DNA of 44,330 bases from Treponema sp. (GCA_031280155.1 JAITHD010000027.1:1-44330); one strand, 5' to 3'. Positions 6,791 through 15,669 are shown, numbered from the stretch's first letter. Numbers and translations are program-made. Notes: generated from the sequence alone by a model not told the origin.

Positions 6791-7822
6791 TTATCCTTGG
6801 ATCCCGGATTCTCGTATTTCCTGGAGGGCTTTTTCCTGGGCCCCAATGACTTTATCACACCACTCGTCAAATTCAGGATCCTCTTTCTGTAGTTCCGGGT
6901 GGGCGAGAATATATTCAACCGTTGCTTTGACCCCCTGATCAAAACGGACGGTTGCCTTGAAATCCGGGACGAGACGTTTGAGTTTGGCGTTGTCAAAGAC
7001 CACTGAGTTGGCTTTATCCCCGATAAGTCCCCCCATAAAATTATAGGGACCGCATTGAGCGAGAAATTCGCTTGATATGTGGACGGCTTTGAGTTCAACT
7101 CCTAAGGCCTGCGCGACGGCTTGGTAAATTTGATTCCATGTGAGGGTTTCATCAGAGGTGAGCTGAACCGTTTCTCCAATGGCGTGGATATTTCCCATTA
7201 AGCCGGTGAATCCCTTGGCGAAATCACTGTTATGCGTCGCGGTCCAGAGGCTTGTACCGTCGCCGTGAATGATTACCGGTTTCCCCTCAAGCATCCGCTT
7301 GAGCACCTGCCAGCTTCCGTTTTTGCCGTGAATCCCTACAGGGGCGTTCCGTTCATCATAGGTATGACTTGGGCGGACAATCGTAATCGGAAACCCCTGG
7401 TCTCGGTACAATTTGCCAAGGAAATCTTCGCAGGCGATTTTATTCCGGGAGTATTCCCAGTAGGGATTTGCTAAGGGGGTGCTCTCGTTTATCAAATAGT
7501 TTGACAAGGGTTTTTGGTAGGCTGAAGCTGAACTGAAACAGATATACTGTTTGGTCTTATCCTTAAAAAGCCGGTAATCCCGCTCGATCTGGTTTGGCAC
7601 AAAGGTAATAAAATCCGCTACCACATCAAAGTTCAGCCCCCAGATTTTTTCCACTACCTCCCCGTCGTTGTTGATATCGCAGATGATCTCTTTAACCTTG
7701 CCGGAAAACAAATTATTCCGATTGCCCCGGTTAAGGAGAAACAATTCGCCGCCTTCTTCTAAAAATCTTCGAGAAATAGCGGCGCTAATGGTTCCAGTGC
7801 CGCCGATAAATAAAGCCTTCAT
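6791..7822 (-). CDS. NAD-dependent epimerase/dehydratase (extended SDR)
   Basis: The 343-residue protein has an N-terminal Rossmann fold with GGTGTIS near residue 8 (Gly-rich dinucleotide site), an FITFVPNQIERD segment, FSSASAY around residue 98 (catalytic Ser) and YSRNKIACE around residue 125 (Tyr-x-x-x-Lys). These are the marks of extended short-chain dehydrogenases acting on nucleotide sugars or similar. The C-terminal part (GDGTSLWTATHNSDFAKGF) resembles NAD-dependent epimerases and the CSP41-like group. The exact substrate is unknown. AGGAG is 8 nt from the ATG, with TATAAT-like sequence just upstream, so it probably has its own promoter downstream of the ppdK terminator. Confidence 0.85.
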   Translation of the reverse strand: MKALFIGGTGTISAAISRRFLEEGGELFLLNRGNRNNLFSGKVKEIICDINNDGEVVEKIWGLNFDVVADFITFVPNQIERDYRLFKDKTKQYICFSSASAYQKPLSNYLINESTPLANPYWEYSRNKIACEDFLGKLYRDQGFPITIVRPSHTYDERNAPVGIHGKNGSWQVLKRMLEGKPVIIHGDGTSLWTATHNSDFAKGFTGLMGNIHAIGETVQLTSDETLTWNQIYQAVAQALGVELKAVHISSEFLAQCGPYNFMGGLIGDKANSVVFDNAKLKRLVPDFKATVRFDQGVKATVEYILAHPELQKEDPEFDEWCDKVIGAQEKALQEIRESGIQG

Positions 7823-7870
7823 TAGTTTGCTCCTAATATGGTATTATAAAATAATAATCCTAAAATGTAC

Positions 7871-7912
7871 TAAAAGAAATAAGCGCTCAGTGAGCTGACT
7901 CAAACCGAGCGC
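7871..7912 (-). terminator. Intrinsic terminator of ppdK
   Basis: Read on the minus strand, GCGCTCGGT pairs with ACTGAGCGC as a 9-bp stem with one G-U pair and a 12-nt loop. The run TTATTTCTTTT follows. It begins 43 nt after the ppdK stop and separates ppdK from the epimerase gene. Confidence 0.65.
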
Positions 7913-7955
7913 ACAGGTAATACATGAAATCAGCCTAACTGCCCGCTCCCTGGGA

Positions 7956-10757
7956 TTAGGACTTTTTAGAGCTTCGCGTTTTTCGGACTGGTTTTATAGA
8001 TTTTCCCTCTTTTGCCGGAGGGACTCGTCCCTGTTTTGCGGGTTTATCCGCTTTGACCGTCCCTGACGTCCGTCCCCGGGGTTTTACGCTGTCCCGGGCG
8101 CCGCTGTTTCTGATAACCGCCTGAGCCGCCGCAAGCCGCGCTATAGGCACTCGGTAGGGTGAACAAGAAACATAACTTAACCCTGAACGGTAACAGAAAT
8201 CAATGGTCCCAGGATCCCCGCCGTGTTCACCGCAGATACCGATTTTAAGGTCCTTAGAAACAGACCGTCCTTTCTCAACCGCGCCGGTGATCAAAATCCC
8301 GACGCCGTGTTCGTCAATGGACTTAAACGGATCTTCCTCCAGAATCTGCTTTTCAAGATAAGAAGGCAGAAAAGATGCCGCATCGTCTCGGCTGAATGCG
8401 AACGTCATCTGAGTGAGATCGTTAGTGCCAAAGCTGAAGAAGTCCGCGTATTGTGCAACCTTATCCGCCCGCAGGGCCGCTCGGGGAACTTCGATCATAG
8501 TACCGATCTTAACGGGAATGTCTACGCCGGCTTCCTGAAATACCTTCTTGAGAATTTTTTCCGTTCTGGGACGGAGCAGGGACAGTTCTTTTTCGTCGCA
8601 CACAATAGGGATCATAATCTCAGGAACTACCGGAATATGGCGTCTTACGCAATCCACCGCGGCCCGGGCAATGGCTTCAACCTGCATATCGTAGATCTCA
8701 GGATACGTCACCGCAAGACGGCATCCCCGATGACCCAGCATAGGGTTAGCTTCATGGAGTTTTTCGATTTTGGGCAGGAGTTTTTTAGGAGACACTTTCA
8801 GTTGATCCGCAAGTTCGTTAATCTCTTCCTTGGTATGAGGAACAAATTCATGAAGCGGCGGATCAAGCAGCCGTATCGTTACCGGTCTGCCTTCCATAGC
8901 TTTAAAGATTCCGAAAAAATCCTGCTGCTGTAAGGGCAGAATCTGTTGCAGCGCGGCTTCCCGCTCCTCTTTGGTGTCAGCCACAATCATAGACCTGAAA
9001 TGGAGGAGTTTTTCTTTGTGAAAGAACATGTGTTCAGTACGGCAAAGCCCTACGCCTTGGGCGCCGAATTCAAATGCCCGTTGAGCGTCTTGGGGCAGGT
9101 CCGCATTAGTCCGGACCTCAAAGCCTCGGAGGGTTCCCCGAACTGAAGTCCCCCGGACTTCGTCGCACCAGCCCAAGAAAGTCTTCGTATCTTCCGAAAT
9201 TTCCGGCTGTATCAAGGGCAGTTCTCCTTTGTATACATACCCGGTAGAACCGTCAATCGTGATCCAATCCCCCTCGTCAAAAGAAACGTTCCCGATATCG
9301 ACTTTTTTACCCTTAATCGTAACCCCTTTAGCGCCGGCGATACAAGGGGTTCCCATACCGCGGGCTACAACCGCGGCATGGCTGGTCATGCCGCCGGTAG
9401 CGGTAAGGATTCCTTGAGAAACCACCATGCCGCCGATGTCTTCAGGACTGGTTTCCTGCCGAACCAGTAATACTTTTTCTCCATTGTGATGCCACTCTTC
9501 CGCTTCTTTCGCTGAAAACACGATTCTGCCCGCCGCCGCTCCGGGAGAGGCGTTGAGTCCTTTGGTTAGAGGCTCCGCGTTTTTCCGCGCCGCCGGATCG
9601 ATCCATGGATGCAGAAGCTGATCTAAATGTTCCGGTCCCACTCGGCAAATAGCGGTATTTTTATCAATGAGTTTTTCAGCTACCATGTCCAGCGCGACTT
9701 TAACCGCCGCCGCGCCGGAACGTTTTCCGTTTCTGGTCTGGAGCAGAAACAATTTACCCCGCTGTACGGTAAATTCCATGTCCTGCATATCTTTGAAATG
9801 CTTTTCCAGTTTATTTCTGATTCGCACCAACTCGTCATAAATATGTTTGTTCTCCTGTTCCAAAGCGCTGATGGTCTCAGGGGTTCTGATGCCGGCTACC
9901 ACGTCTTCCCCTTGGGCGTTCATAAGGTATTCACCATAGAACACATTTTCACCGGTAGAAGGGTCTCGGCTGAAACAGACCCCTGTACCTGAATCATCGC
10001 CGAAATTACCGAATACCATAGACTGCACATTAACCGCAGTACCTTTGATATTTTTAATGCCGTTGATCTGCCGGTATTTAATTGCCCGTTCATTCATCCA
10101 TGAACCAAACACCGCGTTAATCGCGCCCCAAAGCTGATCCAGCGGGTCTTGCGGAAAATCCTTTCCCGCGTTCTGCTGCACGATTTTTTTATATTTTCCT
10201 ACTAATTTCTGTAGATCAGAGGCATCTAACTCAGTATCTAATTCAACGCCTTTAGCGGTCTTGATGGAAGCAATGGCTTTTTCAAACACCTCGCCCGGCA
10301 CATGCATGACTACGTCGCCGTACATTTGAATAAACCGCCGGTACGCATCCCAGGCAAACCGAGGATTACCGGTTTTTTCCGCAAGTCCCAGAACCGCTTT
10401 ATCATTAATACCCAGATTAAGGATAGTATCCATCATACCCGGCATAGACACAGGCGCGCCGGAACGGACTGAAACAAGAAGCGGATCCTCTGGGTCTCCT
10501 AGTTTTTTGCCCATTACCTTTTCAAGTTTCTTCAGGGTTTTTAACACCGTATCCTCAAGTCCTTCAGGATACTGCTCATTATTTTCATAATAAGCCGCGC
10601 ATACTTCAGTAGAAATCGTAAACCCCGGGGGAACAGGAATTCCAAGATTAGTCATTTCCGCTAAGTTAGCGCCCTTGCCCCCAAGGATATCCCGCATCTG
10701 GGCATCCCCTTCTGATTTTCCCTCGCCGAAGAAGAACACGCTTTTCTGCTTTGCCAT
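7956..10757 (-). CDS. ppdK: Pyruvate, phosphate dikinase with basic C-terminal tail
   Basis: The enzyme reversibly converts pyruvate, ATP and phosphate to PEP, AMP and pyrophosphate. In fermenting anaerobes it often runs toward pyruvate and saves energy through PPi. In order are the ATP-grasp domain (GGKGANLAEMTNLGIPVPPG near the start), the swivelling phosphohistidine domain with GGMTSHAAVVARGMGTPC, and the PEP-binding barrel (GTMIEVPRAAL, FGTNDLTQ, CGEHGGDP). The first ATG of the frame (10769) carries the Shine-Dalgarno GGAGG inside its own first codons, so the start is the ATG at 10757, giving 933 residues. The last 51 residues, after the usual end IARLAAAQAVI, are a Lys/Arg-rich extension not expected in this family. 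A TATAAT lies at 10811-10816 on the minus strand. Confidence 0.95.
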   Translation of the reverse strand: MAKQKSVFFFGEGKSEGDAQMRDILGGKGANLAEMTNLGIPVPPGFTISTEVCAAYYENNEQYPEGLEDTVLKTLKKLEKVMGKKLGDPEDPLLVSVRSGAPVSMPGMMDTILNLGINDKAVLGLAEKTGNPRFAWDAYRRFIQMYGDVVMHVPGEVFEKAIASIKTAKGVELDTELDASDLQKLVGKYKKIVQQNAGKDFPQDPLDQLWGAINAVFGSWMNERAIKYRQINGIKNIKGTAVNVQSMVFGNFGDDSGTGVCFSRDPSTGENVFYGEYLMNAQGEDVVAGIRTPETISALEQENKHIYDELVRIRNKLEKHFKDMQDMEFTVQRGKLFLLQTRNGKRSGAAAVKVALDMVAEKLIDKNTAICRVGPEHLDQLLHPWIDPAARKNAEPLTKGLNASPGAAAGRIVFSAKEAEEWHHNGEKVLLVRQETSPEDIGGMVVSQGILTATGGMTSHAAVVARGMGTPCIAGAKGVTIKGKKVDIGNVSFDEGDWITIDGSTGYVYKGELPLIQPEISEDTKTFLGWCDEVRGTSVRGTLRGFEVRTNADLPQDAQRAFEFGAQGVGLCRTEHMFFHKEKLLHFRSMIVADTKEEREAALQQILPLQQQDFFGIFKAMEGRPVTIRLLDPPLHEFVPHTKEEINELADQLKVSPKKLLPKIEKLHEANPMLGHRGCRLAVTYPEIYDMQVEAIARAAVDCVRRHIPVVPEIMIPIVCDEKELSLLRPRTEKILKKVFQEAGVDIPVKIGTMIEVPRAALRADKVAQYADFFSFGTNDLTQMTFAFSRDDAASFLPSYLEKQILEEDPFKSIDEHGVGILITGAVEKGRSVSKDLKIGICGEHGGDPGTIDFCYRSGLSYVSCSPYRVPIARLAAAQAVIRNSGARDSVKPRGRTSGTVKADKPAKQGRVPPAKEGKSIKPVRKTRSSKKS

Positions 10758-11022
10758 GAAAGCCTCCATAAAAATAGAAAATGTAGAAAAAGAAAAATAG
10801 AATATCTAATATTATAAACTTCTTGTTATAAAAATAACGGAAATTGTAAAGAAGCGCAATAACATTAGGCTTTTTTATTATATATTACCCTTCGCTAATC
10901 CCGCAACAATTATTTATTTCATTCACTTCATTCAGTCTTTTTATCAAAACCAAGTACATACCGAATATAGCAAGTATTATAAAATTATGTTTTCTTCCTG
11001 GTTGTCCCGGGTTTTGATCGGC
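10758..11022. other. AT-rich intergenic region between divergent ppdK and yjbQ-like gene
   Basis: No ORF or RNA gene was recognised. Toward ppdK it holds the GGAGG ribosome site (10763-10767) and a minus-strand TATAAT (10811-10816). A short inverted repeat GTTAT-AAAA-ATAAC lies near 10824-10837. The rest is A/T-rich filler up to the promoter of the yjbQ-like gene. Confidence 0.5.
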
Positions 11023-11051
11023 TTGACGTTTTACCTGGGTCAATTTATAAT
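11023..11051 (+). promoter_or_regulatory. Sigma-70 promoter giving a leaderless yjbQ mRNA
   Basis: TTGACG (11023-11028), a 17-bp spacer and TATAAT (11046-11051) match consensus at 11 of 12 positions. The ATG of the next gene begins at 11060, so transcription would start about at the start codon. There is no Shine-Dalgarno sequence in the 8 nt between. Confidence 0.75.
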
Positions 11052-11059
11052 TTTTACCT

Positions 11060-11476
11060 ATGAAATCAGTTGCTAAAGAATTATGGTTCAATACTCCGCA
11101 GGAACGAGCATTTATTAATATTACCCCTCAGGTTGAGTCGTTACTGCAAGAATCCGGTATTCAGGAAGGATTATGTCTTGTAAACGCTATGCACATTACC
11201 TCAAGCGTTTTTATTAATGACGACGAGGCGGGACTGCACCATGACTTTGATGTATGGCTTGAAAAACTTGCGCCTCATGAACCGGTTTCTTTTTACCGGC
11301 ATAATCAAGGAGAAGAAAACGCTGACGCCCACATGAAACGGCAAATTATGGGGCGGGAAGTTGTGGTTGGGGTAACCAAAGGCAAGCTTCATTTTGGACC
11401 TTGGGAACAAATTTTTTATGGTGAATTTGACGGAAAACGACGCAAGCGGGTATTAGTAAAAATTATCGGTGAATAG
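11060..11476 (+). CDS. yjbQ: YjbQ/UPF0047 family protein
   Basis: The 138 residues match the length and conserved pattern of the YjbQ (UPF0047, secondary thiamine-phosphate synthase-like) family: [15 protein letters not shown] near residue 45, [14 protein letters not shown] near 60-70, then [15 protein letters not shown] and [18 protein letters not shown] before the end. Family members form small trimeric beta-rich enzymes. One activity reported is weak thiamine-phosphate synthesis, and the main cellular role is unclear. It stands alone. Its ATG follows the -10 box by 8 nt with no ribosome site, so a leaderless transcript is likely. Confidence 0.88.
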   Translation: MKSVAKELWFNTPQERAFINITPQVESLLQESGIQEGLCLVNAMHITSSVFINDDEAGLHHDFDVWLEKLAPHEPVSFYRHNQGEENADAHMKRQIMGREVVVGVTKGKLHFGPWEQIFYGEFDGKRRKRVLVKIIGE

Positions 11477-11590
11477 GGGCGTCCTCGGAATAGGTAATTT
11501 CACCTAAAAGCATACAAAAATTATCGTAAAGAAAATCCTAGTTTGACCGATTTACTAATAGAAAAACTATGTATAAAAGAAGTAGTAATC

Positions 11591-11651
11591 TCAAGCACTC
11601 CCCTACGAGCGCAGACTGCTTGACCAGTATCCTCAAAAGGAGCATTATTAT
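11591..11651 (+). promoter_or_regulatory. Candidate promoter and inverted repeat before the flagellar run
   Basis: TCAAGCA (11591-11597) and TGCTTGA (11617-11623) are a perfect 7-bp inverted repeat with a 19-nt gap. The right arm overlaps a -35-like TTGACC (11620-11625). CATTAT at 11643-11648 is 17 bp away, and TATTAT at 11646-11651 is an alternative -10. The flbB Shine-Dalgarno AAGGAG (11660-11665) and GTG (11673) follow. The repeat could be an operator. The promoter match is moderate. Confidence 0.4.
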
Positions 11652-11672
11652 TATAGATAAAGGAGACCTAAA

Positions 11673-12302
11673 GTGGCCGGAGATGGAGGAAAGGTTTTAG
11701 TTAAGACCATTGTATTGCTGCTCCTTATTATTGCTTTAGCTGGCGGCGGGCTGGTATGGTTTGATTATCTCAATGTTATAGATGCGAAGACGCTGCTGTC
11801 TCCGCTGTACCGCTTTATAGGCAAGGATGGGCGCAATCAGACCCTAGCCCAAGCGGATGAGACCCTTTCTTTAGATGCTGAACGGCTTGCGGTACGGCTT
11901 GAAGCCTTGGATCTGCGAGAACTGGAACTAGAAAAACAGGAACAGGAAGCCCAAAGCCGCCGCGGTGAAATCGAGCAGATGGCCCAAGAACTGGAAGAAC
12001 GGCAGAAAGCATTGGATGAACGTGAAAAATCCTTCAATGAGATTGTTCAAGCAGCCGAAACTAAGAGTAGAAACATCGAACAGTACGCTCGTTATTTGAA
12101 CGGTATGCCTCCTCAAAGCGCGGTAGGCATTATGTCCCAAATGGACGATCAGAACGTTATTGATGTTCTCCGGAAGACCGAAGAGATTGCTCAGGCTGAG
12201 GGAACCGCTTCTATTGTTTCTTTCTGGCTGTCTCTCATGGATCCTACCCGGGCTGCAGAGTTACAGCGGAAAATGGTAGGAAGACCTTCAAGTTTGAATT
12301 AA
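11673..12302 (+). CDS. flbB: Periplasmic flagellar collar protein FlbB
   Basis: This 209-residue protein has one membrane helix (about residues 10-30), a long charged coiled coil (about 65-140, ERLAVRLEALDLRELELEKQ and onward) and a C-terminal MgtE_N/MotE-like helical module (MPPQSAVGIMSQMDDQNVIDVLRK). In Borrelia, FlbB is a base of the periplasmic collar that holds the stators. The same position directly before fliK and flgD supports this name. The start is GTG with AAGGAG 7 nt upstream. It is the first gene of the cluster here. flgBC, fliEFGHIJ are not upstream, as in other treponemes, where the flagellar genes are split into loci. Confidence 0.8.
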   Translation: MAGDGGKVLVKTIVLLLLIIALAGGGLVWFDYLNVIDAKTLLSPLYRFIGKDGRNQTLAQADETLSLDAERLAVRLEALDLRELELEKQEQEAQSRRGEIEQMAQELEERQKALDEREKSFNEIVQAAETKSRNIEQYARYLNGMPPQSAVGIMSQMDDQNVIDVLRKTEEIAQAEGTASIVSFWLSLMDPTRAAELQRKMVGRPSSLN

Positions 12303-12347
12303 ATAAGGTCTAGGAATCCGGAATTATACCATTTAAGGAGGCCGGCG

Positions 12348-13754
12348 GTGATGCAAGTATCTACCCCAGCACACGTTCCGGGAGAACAGGAGTTTATTCA
12401 ATCAAAGTCGGGTCAGACAAAATCTCTTAAACATGATAAACTGGGGGTATTCGCCAAGATTCTGGAGGGATTGACCCAGAATCCCAAAGGTGAAGCCCCT
12501 GGAAGCGGTCTTCTTGCAAAATCCTCCGCCAAAGGAGCGATTCCTGACGAGAAAGGTACGGTTCATAATCAAGAGGTTAAGGGAAAGAAAAAAGCCTCTG
12601 GACTTTCAGGAGAAAAGAAGTCTAAGGAAACCGCGCTTGTTACGGCTCGAAGTTCCCGACGGAATACAAAGGTTTCCGAGGAAGGTGTTGTCTCGCTGGT
12701 TTCTCAGAACAATGAAAAAAAATCTCCTGCTCAAGAGGGTAATCATATACATCAAAAAGCAAAAAAAGACGAGGCTTCTCTAAAAAATCTTAGTTCTCAT
12801 AGTCCTGTACATACTTCTCAGCCAGAAACGCCGGCGGAGGGCTCTGAAATTCCATCAGCAGAAGTTCTTGCCAAGCTCTTATCTAAGGAAGAATCTGAAC
12901 CTAAAACCCGTAAAGCCCCTGAAAAAGAGGAAACCTTGAAGGCTGAATCCGGTTCTCGAACAGTCCGGTCTGAAGGCGCGGCGGAATCAGCCCCTTTCAA
13001 TACTCAGCGGGTTTCAAGAAATATTGAGAAAGATTTAGGGACCGATAAAGCTGTAGAATCCAAAGGCAAAGATAAGCGCCGGGAGCGGCTGAACGTTGAA
13101 GTCCGGGATCTGCGATCTTCGGAAGAGGTGCAGTACGCCCAAACCCAAGGCTCTCAACCGATAGCTGAAGCACAGTCCGGGATAGAAGCCGAAACCCCAG
13201 ACCTCAGCGTAGACCTCTCGTCAGGCAGCAAAACCCGGGAAGAAGCGTTCCGAGAAATAGACTATCGACCGGTACAAGCCTTTGAGGATATTCTCGCACG
13301 GGAACTCCATCAGAATCTGAATAATGATATAGTCAGGCAAGCTCAAATTATTTTGCGGGAACATGGGGAAGGCACTATCCGGCTTGCGCTTAAACCGGAA
13401 ACATTAGGAAATGTAAAGATACAACTTGAAATGACCGAAAACAAGATAACAGGGCATATTATTGTAGAAAGCAATGAGGCTCTGCGGGCATTTGAACGGG
13501 AGATACATTCCTTGGAACAGGCTTTTAAGGATTCAGGATTTGCCGGGGCGCATCTTGATATGTCTTTGGCTTCAGGGAACGGGGGAAACGGAGCTGAACA
13601 GCGGCGGCGGGACCTGGAAGCCCAGCCTTTCTTGTCCGAGAGGTTTGCGGCTTCTATCTATGATGCGGCGTCAGATAATGCGGAAGCGACATCGAGTTTG
13701 ATATTCGCCAATCGGTCTGATTCAGGGTTATCTCAAGTCAATATGCTGGTATAA
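12348..13754 (+). CDS. fliK: Flagellar hook-length control protein FliK (Tap1)
   Basis: The 468 residues divide into a long, low-complexity N-terminal part rich in Lys, Glu and Ser (about 1-310), acting as a molecular ruler, and a Flg_hook C-terminal domain (about 320-400, ILREHGEGTIRLALKPETLG followed by VKIQLEMTENKITGHIIVES). That domain contacts FlhB to switch export from hook to filament substrates. In treponemes this gene is called tap1. AAGGAGG (12335-12341) serves either the GTG at 12348 or the ATG at 12351. It lies between flbB (45 nt) and flgD (14 nt). The ruler part is poorly conserved in the family, so the identity rests on the C-terminus and position. Confidence 0.88.
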   Translation: MMQVSTPAHVPGEQEFIQSKSGQTKSLKHDKLGVFAKILEGLTQNPKGEAPGSGLLAKSSAKGAIPDEKGTVHNQEVKGKKKASGLSGEKKSKETALVTARSSRRNTKVSEEGVVSLVSQNNEKKSPAQEGNHIHQKAKKDEASLKNLSSHSPVHTSQPETPAEGSEIPSAEVLAKLLSKEESEPKTRKAPEKEETLKAESGSRTVRSEGAAESAPFNTQRVSRNIEKDLGTDKAVESKGKDKRRERLNVEVRDLRSSEEVQYAQTQGSQPIAEAQSGIEAETPDLSVDLSSGSKTREEAFREIDYRPVQAFEDILARELHQNLNNDIVRQAQIILREHGEGTIRLALKPETLGNVKIQLEMTENKITGHIIVESNEALRAFEREIHSLEQAFKDSGFAGAHLDMSLASGNGGNGAEQRRRDLEAQPFLSERFAASIYDAASDNAEATSSLIFANRSDSGLSQVNMLV

Positions 13755-13768
13755 GGAGGATTCAATAC

Positions 13769-14215
13769 ATGGAGTCTAATTTTAAAGCGGTTCTTAGTTC
13801 TCAGGAACAGTCGGATACAGCCCAAATGGTGAGAGACTTTAATAAGACCATAAATCAGGGGAAAAGCCCTCAGCAGAACTTAGGGAAAGATGATTTTCTT
13901 AAAATCCTTATCACCCAGTTGAGTTATCAAGATCCTACTGCCCCTATGGAAGATAAAGAATTTATCGCCCAAATGGCTCAATTTTCTACCTTGGATCAGA
14001 TAACCAGTATGGCGAATGATTTTTCTCGTTTGACCGCTATGTTAAGCGGGAATGAGGCGACTAACAGTCTCGGTAAGTCTGTGGAAGTAGTATCCGGGGA
14101 AGATCAGGTCCTTCAGGGTACGGTTAAAGCGGTTGCCAGAGGCGATTCCCCGAGGATTCTAGTAAATGGTACCTATTATCAATGGGATCAGGTAACAAAA
14201 GTATTTGAGGAGTAA
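13769..14215 (+). CDS. flgD: Hook assembly (capping) protein FlgD
   Basis: FlgD caps the growing hook and lets FlgE subunits assemble in the periplasm. The 148 residues hold the FlgD N-terminal signature GKDDFLKILITQLSYQDPT, then MEDKEFIAQMAQFSTLDQ, and a short C-terminal beta part. The protein is much shorter than the enterobacterial one (about 230 residues) because the Ig-like insert is missing, as is usual in spirochaetes. AAGGAGG precedes the ATG by 9 nt. It is followed after 6 nt by flgE. Confidence 0.93.
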   Translation: MESNFKAVLSSQEQSDTAQMVRDFNKTINQGKSPQQNLGKDDFLKILITQLSYQDPTAPMEDKEFIAQMAQFSTLDQITSMANDFSRLTAMLSGNEATNSLGKSVEVVSGEDQVLQGTVKAVARGDSPRILVNGTYYQWDQVTKVFEE

Positions 14216-14221
14216 TGCGAT

Positions 14222-15628
14222 ATGATGCGATCATTGTTTTCCGGCGTATCCGGTCTTCAAAACCATCAGACAAGAATGGATGTGATTGGTAATAACATTG
14301 CCAATATCAATACGACAGGCTTTAAAAAGGGGCGGGTCAATTTTCAAGACCTGCTTTATCAGCAGGTCCAGGGCGCGTCCCGCCCCACTGAGGACTTAGG
14401 AGGCGTGAATCCTAAAGAGATTGGTCTTGGTATGTCGGTAGCTACGGTTGATACGGTTCATACTCAAGGAGCCTTGCAGTCTACTGGGGTAGGTACGGAT
14501 CTGGCTATTCTAGGAAGCGGATTTTTTGTATTGAAAGAAGGGTCGAATTCGTATTATACGAGAGCCGGCGCGTTTAATGTGGACGCAGAAGGTACGCTGG
14601 TAAATCCCGCCAACGGTATGAAGGTGCAGGGATGGATGGCTCAGGATGTACAGGGCGTTCAGACCTTGGATGTGTCCCGAGATGTGGAAAATCTGATTAT
14701 TCCCGTTGGGTCTAAGGACCCGGCAAAGTCTACCACAATGGTAAACTTTGCGTGCAACCTTGATAAGCGAATTCCAGAAATTCCAGAAAACCCTACAGCG
14801 CTGGATATACAGCGGGGAACCTGGAATACTACCATCAAAATCTATGACAGTTTCGGACAGGAACATTCTTTGCAGGTACAGTTTACCCGTATTCCAGATA
14901 CCGCCAATAGCTGGAACGCCGTTGTAGCGGTAGACCCTGAAGCGGAAGTGGCTACCAACGCCGCTATAGGGCTTGGCGAAGAAGCTCCCGCCGCCGGAGG
15001 AGCCGCGAATTTTACGATCAATTTTTCCAATAACGGTACGCTGTTGAGCGCAGTAGACGGCGACGGAAACGCCTCCGGCAATGACGCCGGCGCAAATGTG
15101 ATTATGAATGTGGCCTATGATGTGGCGAATACGGATCCCGACGCTGAGGGCGCCCAGGTGCGCCAGGAATTCAGCCTTAACTTGGGGACTGTCGGAGGGT
15201 TTGTTGATTCTATCACCCAGTATGCGGAAACAAGTTCTTCCAAAGCGGTGAAACAAGACGGGTACGGTATGGGCTATTTGGATAATTTCAAAATTGATTC
15301 CAGCGGCGTCATTACCGGCGTGTATTCTAATGGGTCAACCCGGACTATCGCGCAGATTGGAATGGCGAGTTTCACCAATCCAGGAGGATTAGAAAAAGCC
15401 GGGGATAACGCGTATGTAGTCTCCACCAACTCAGGAGCGGCGAATATCGGACCTTCAGGTATTGCGGGAAAAGGGGAAATTCGCACCGGAGTTTTGGAGA
15501 TGTCTAATGTAGACATGGCTGAACAATTTACGGATATGATTGTTACCCAGCGGGGTTTTCAGGCAAATTCCCGGACCATTCAGACTGCGGATCAGTTGCT
15601 ACAGGAACTGTTAAGCCTAAAACGGTAA
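14222..15628 (+). CDS. flgE: Flagellar hook protein FlgE
   Basis: This subunit builds the periplasmic hook joining rod and filament. The 468 residues begin with the rod/hook N-terminal motif MMRSLFSGVSGLQNHQTRMD, then IGNNIANINTTGFKKGR, and end with the conserved TDMIVTQRGFQANSRTIQTA, which pairs with the N-terminus as a coiled coil. Lys165 (PVGSK), Cys178 and Asn179 (NFACN) are present. In Treponema denticola, Lys165 and Cys178 of neighbouring subunits form the lysinoalanine cross-link that stiffens spirochaete hooks. The numbering match supports both the start and the lineage. The middle domain is Gly/Ala/Asp-rich. GAGGAG lies 9 nt upstream of the ATG. Confidence 0.96.
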   Translation: MMRSLFSGVSGLQNHQTRMDVIGNNIANINTTGFKKGRVNFQDLLYQQVQGASRPTEDLGGVNPKEIGLGMSVATVDTVHTQGALQSTGVGTDLAILGSGFFVLKEGSNSYYTRAGAFNVDAEGTLVNPANGMKVQGWMAQDVQGVQTLDVSRDVENLIIPVGSKDPAKSTTMVNFACNLDKRIPEIPENPTALDIQRGTWNTTIKIYDSFGQEHSLQVQFTRIPDTANSWNAVVAVDPEAEVATNAAIGLGEEAPAAGGAANFTINFSNNGTLLSAVDGDGNASGNDAGANVIMNVAYDVANTDPDAEGAQVRQEFSLNLGTVGGFVDSITQYAETSSSKAVKQDGYGMGYLDNFKIDSSGVITGVYSNGSTRTIAQIGMASFTNPGGLEKAGDNAYVVSTNSGAANIGPSGIAGKGEIRTGVLEMSNVDMAEQFTDMIVTQRGFQANSRTIQTADQLLQELLSLKR

Positions 15629-15636
15629 GAGAAGAA

Positions 15637-15664
15637 TCTCCGTGACCACGAGACAAAGCGGAGA
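15637..15664 (+). other. Hairpin after flgE
   Basis: TCTCCG (15637-15642) and CGGAGA (15659-15664) form a 6-bp stem with a 16-nt loop just after flgE. No T run follows, so it may be an attenuator or an RNA-stability element and not a full terminator. Confidence 0.35.
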
Positions 15665-15669
15665 GACGC

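Noticed and set aside
8223-8933. Plus-strand frame of 236 codons over ppdK
   Set aside because: It lies opposite the conserved PEP-binding domain of ppdK and has no ribosome site or recognisable domain.
10758-10769. Start of ppdK at the first ATG of the frame (10769)
   Set aside because: Its codons contain the GGAGG that serves the second ATG at 10757.
14510-15256. Long minus-strand frame of 248 codons over flgE
   Set aside because: It is a shadow of the flgE codon bias. There is no ribosome site, it lies fully inside a certain gene and its translation has no family-like pattern.
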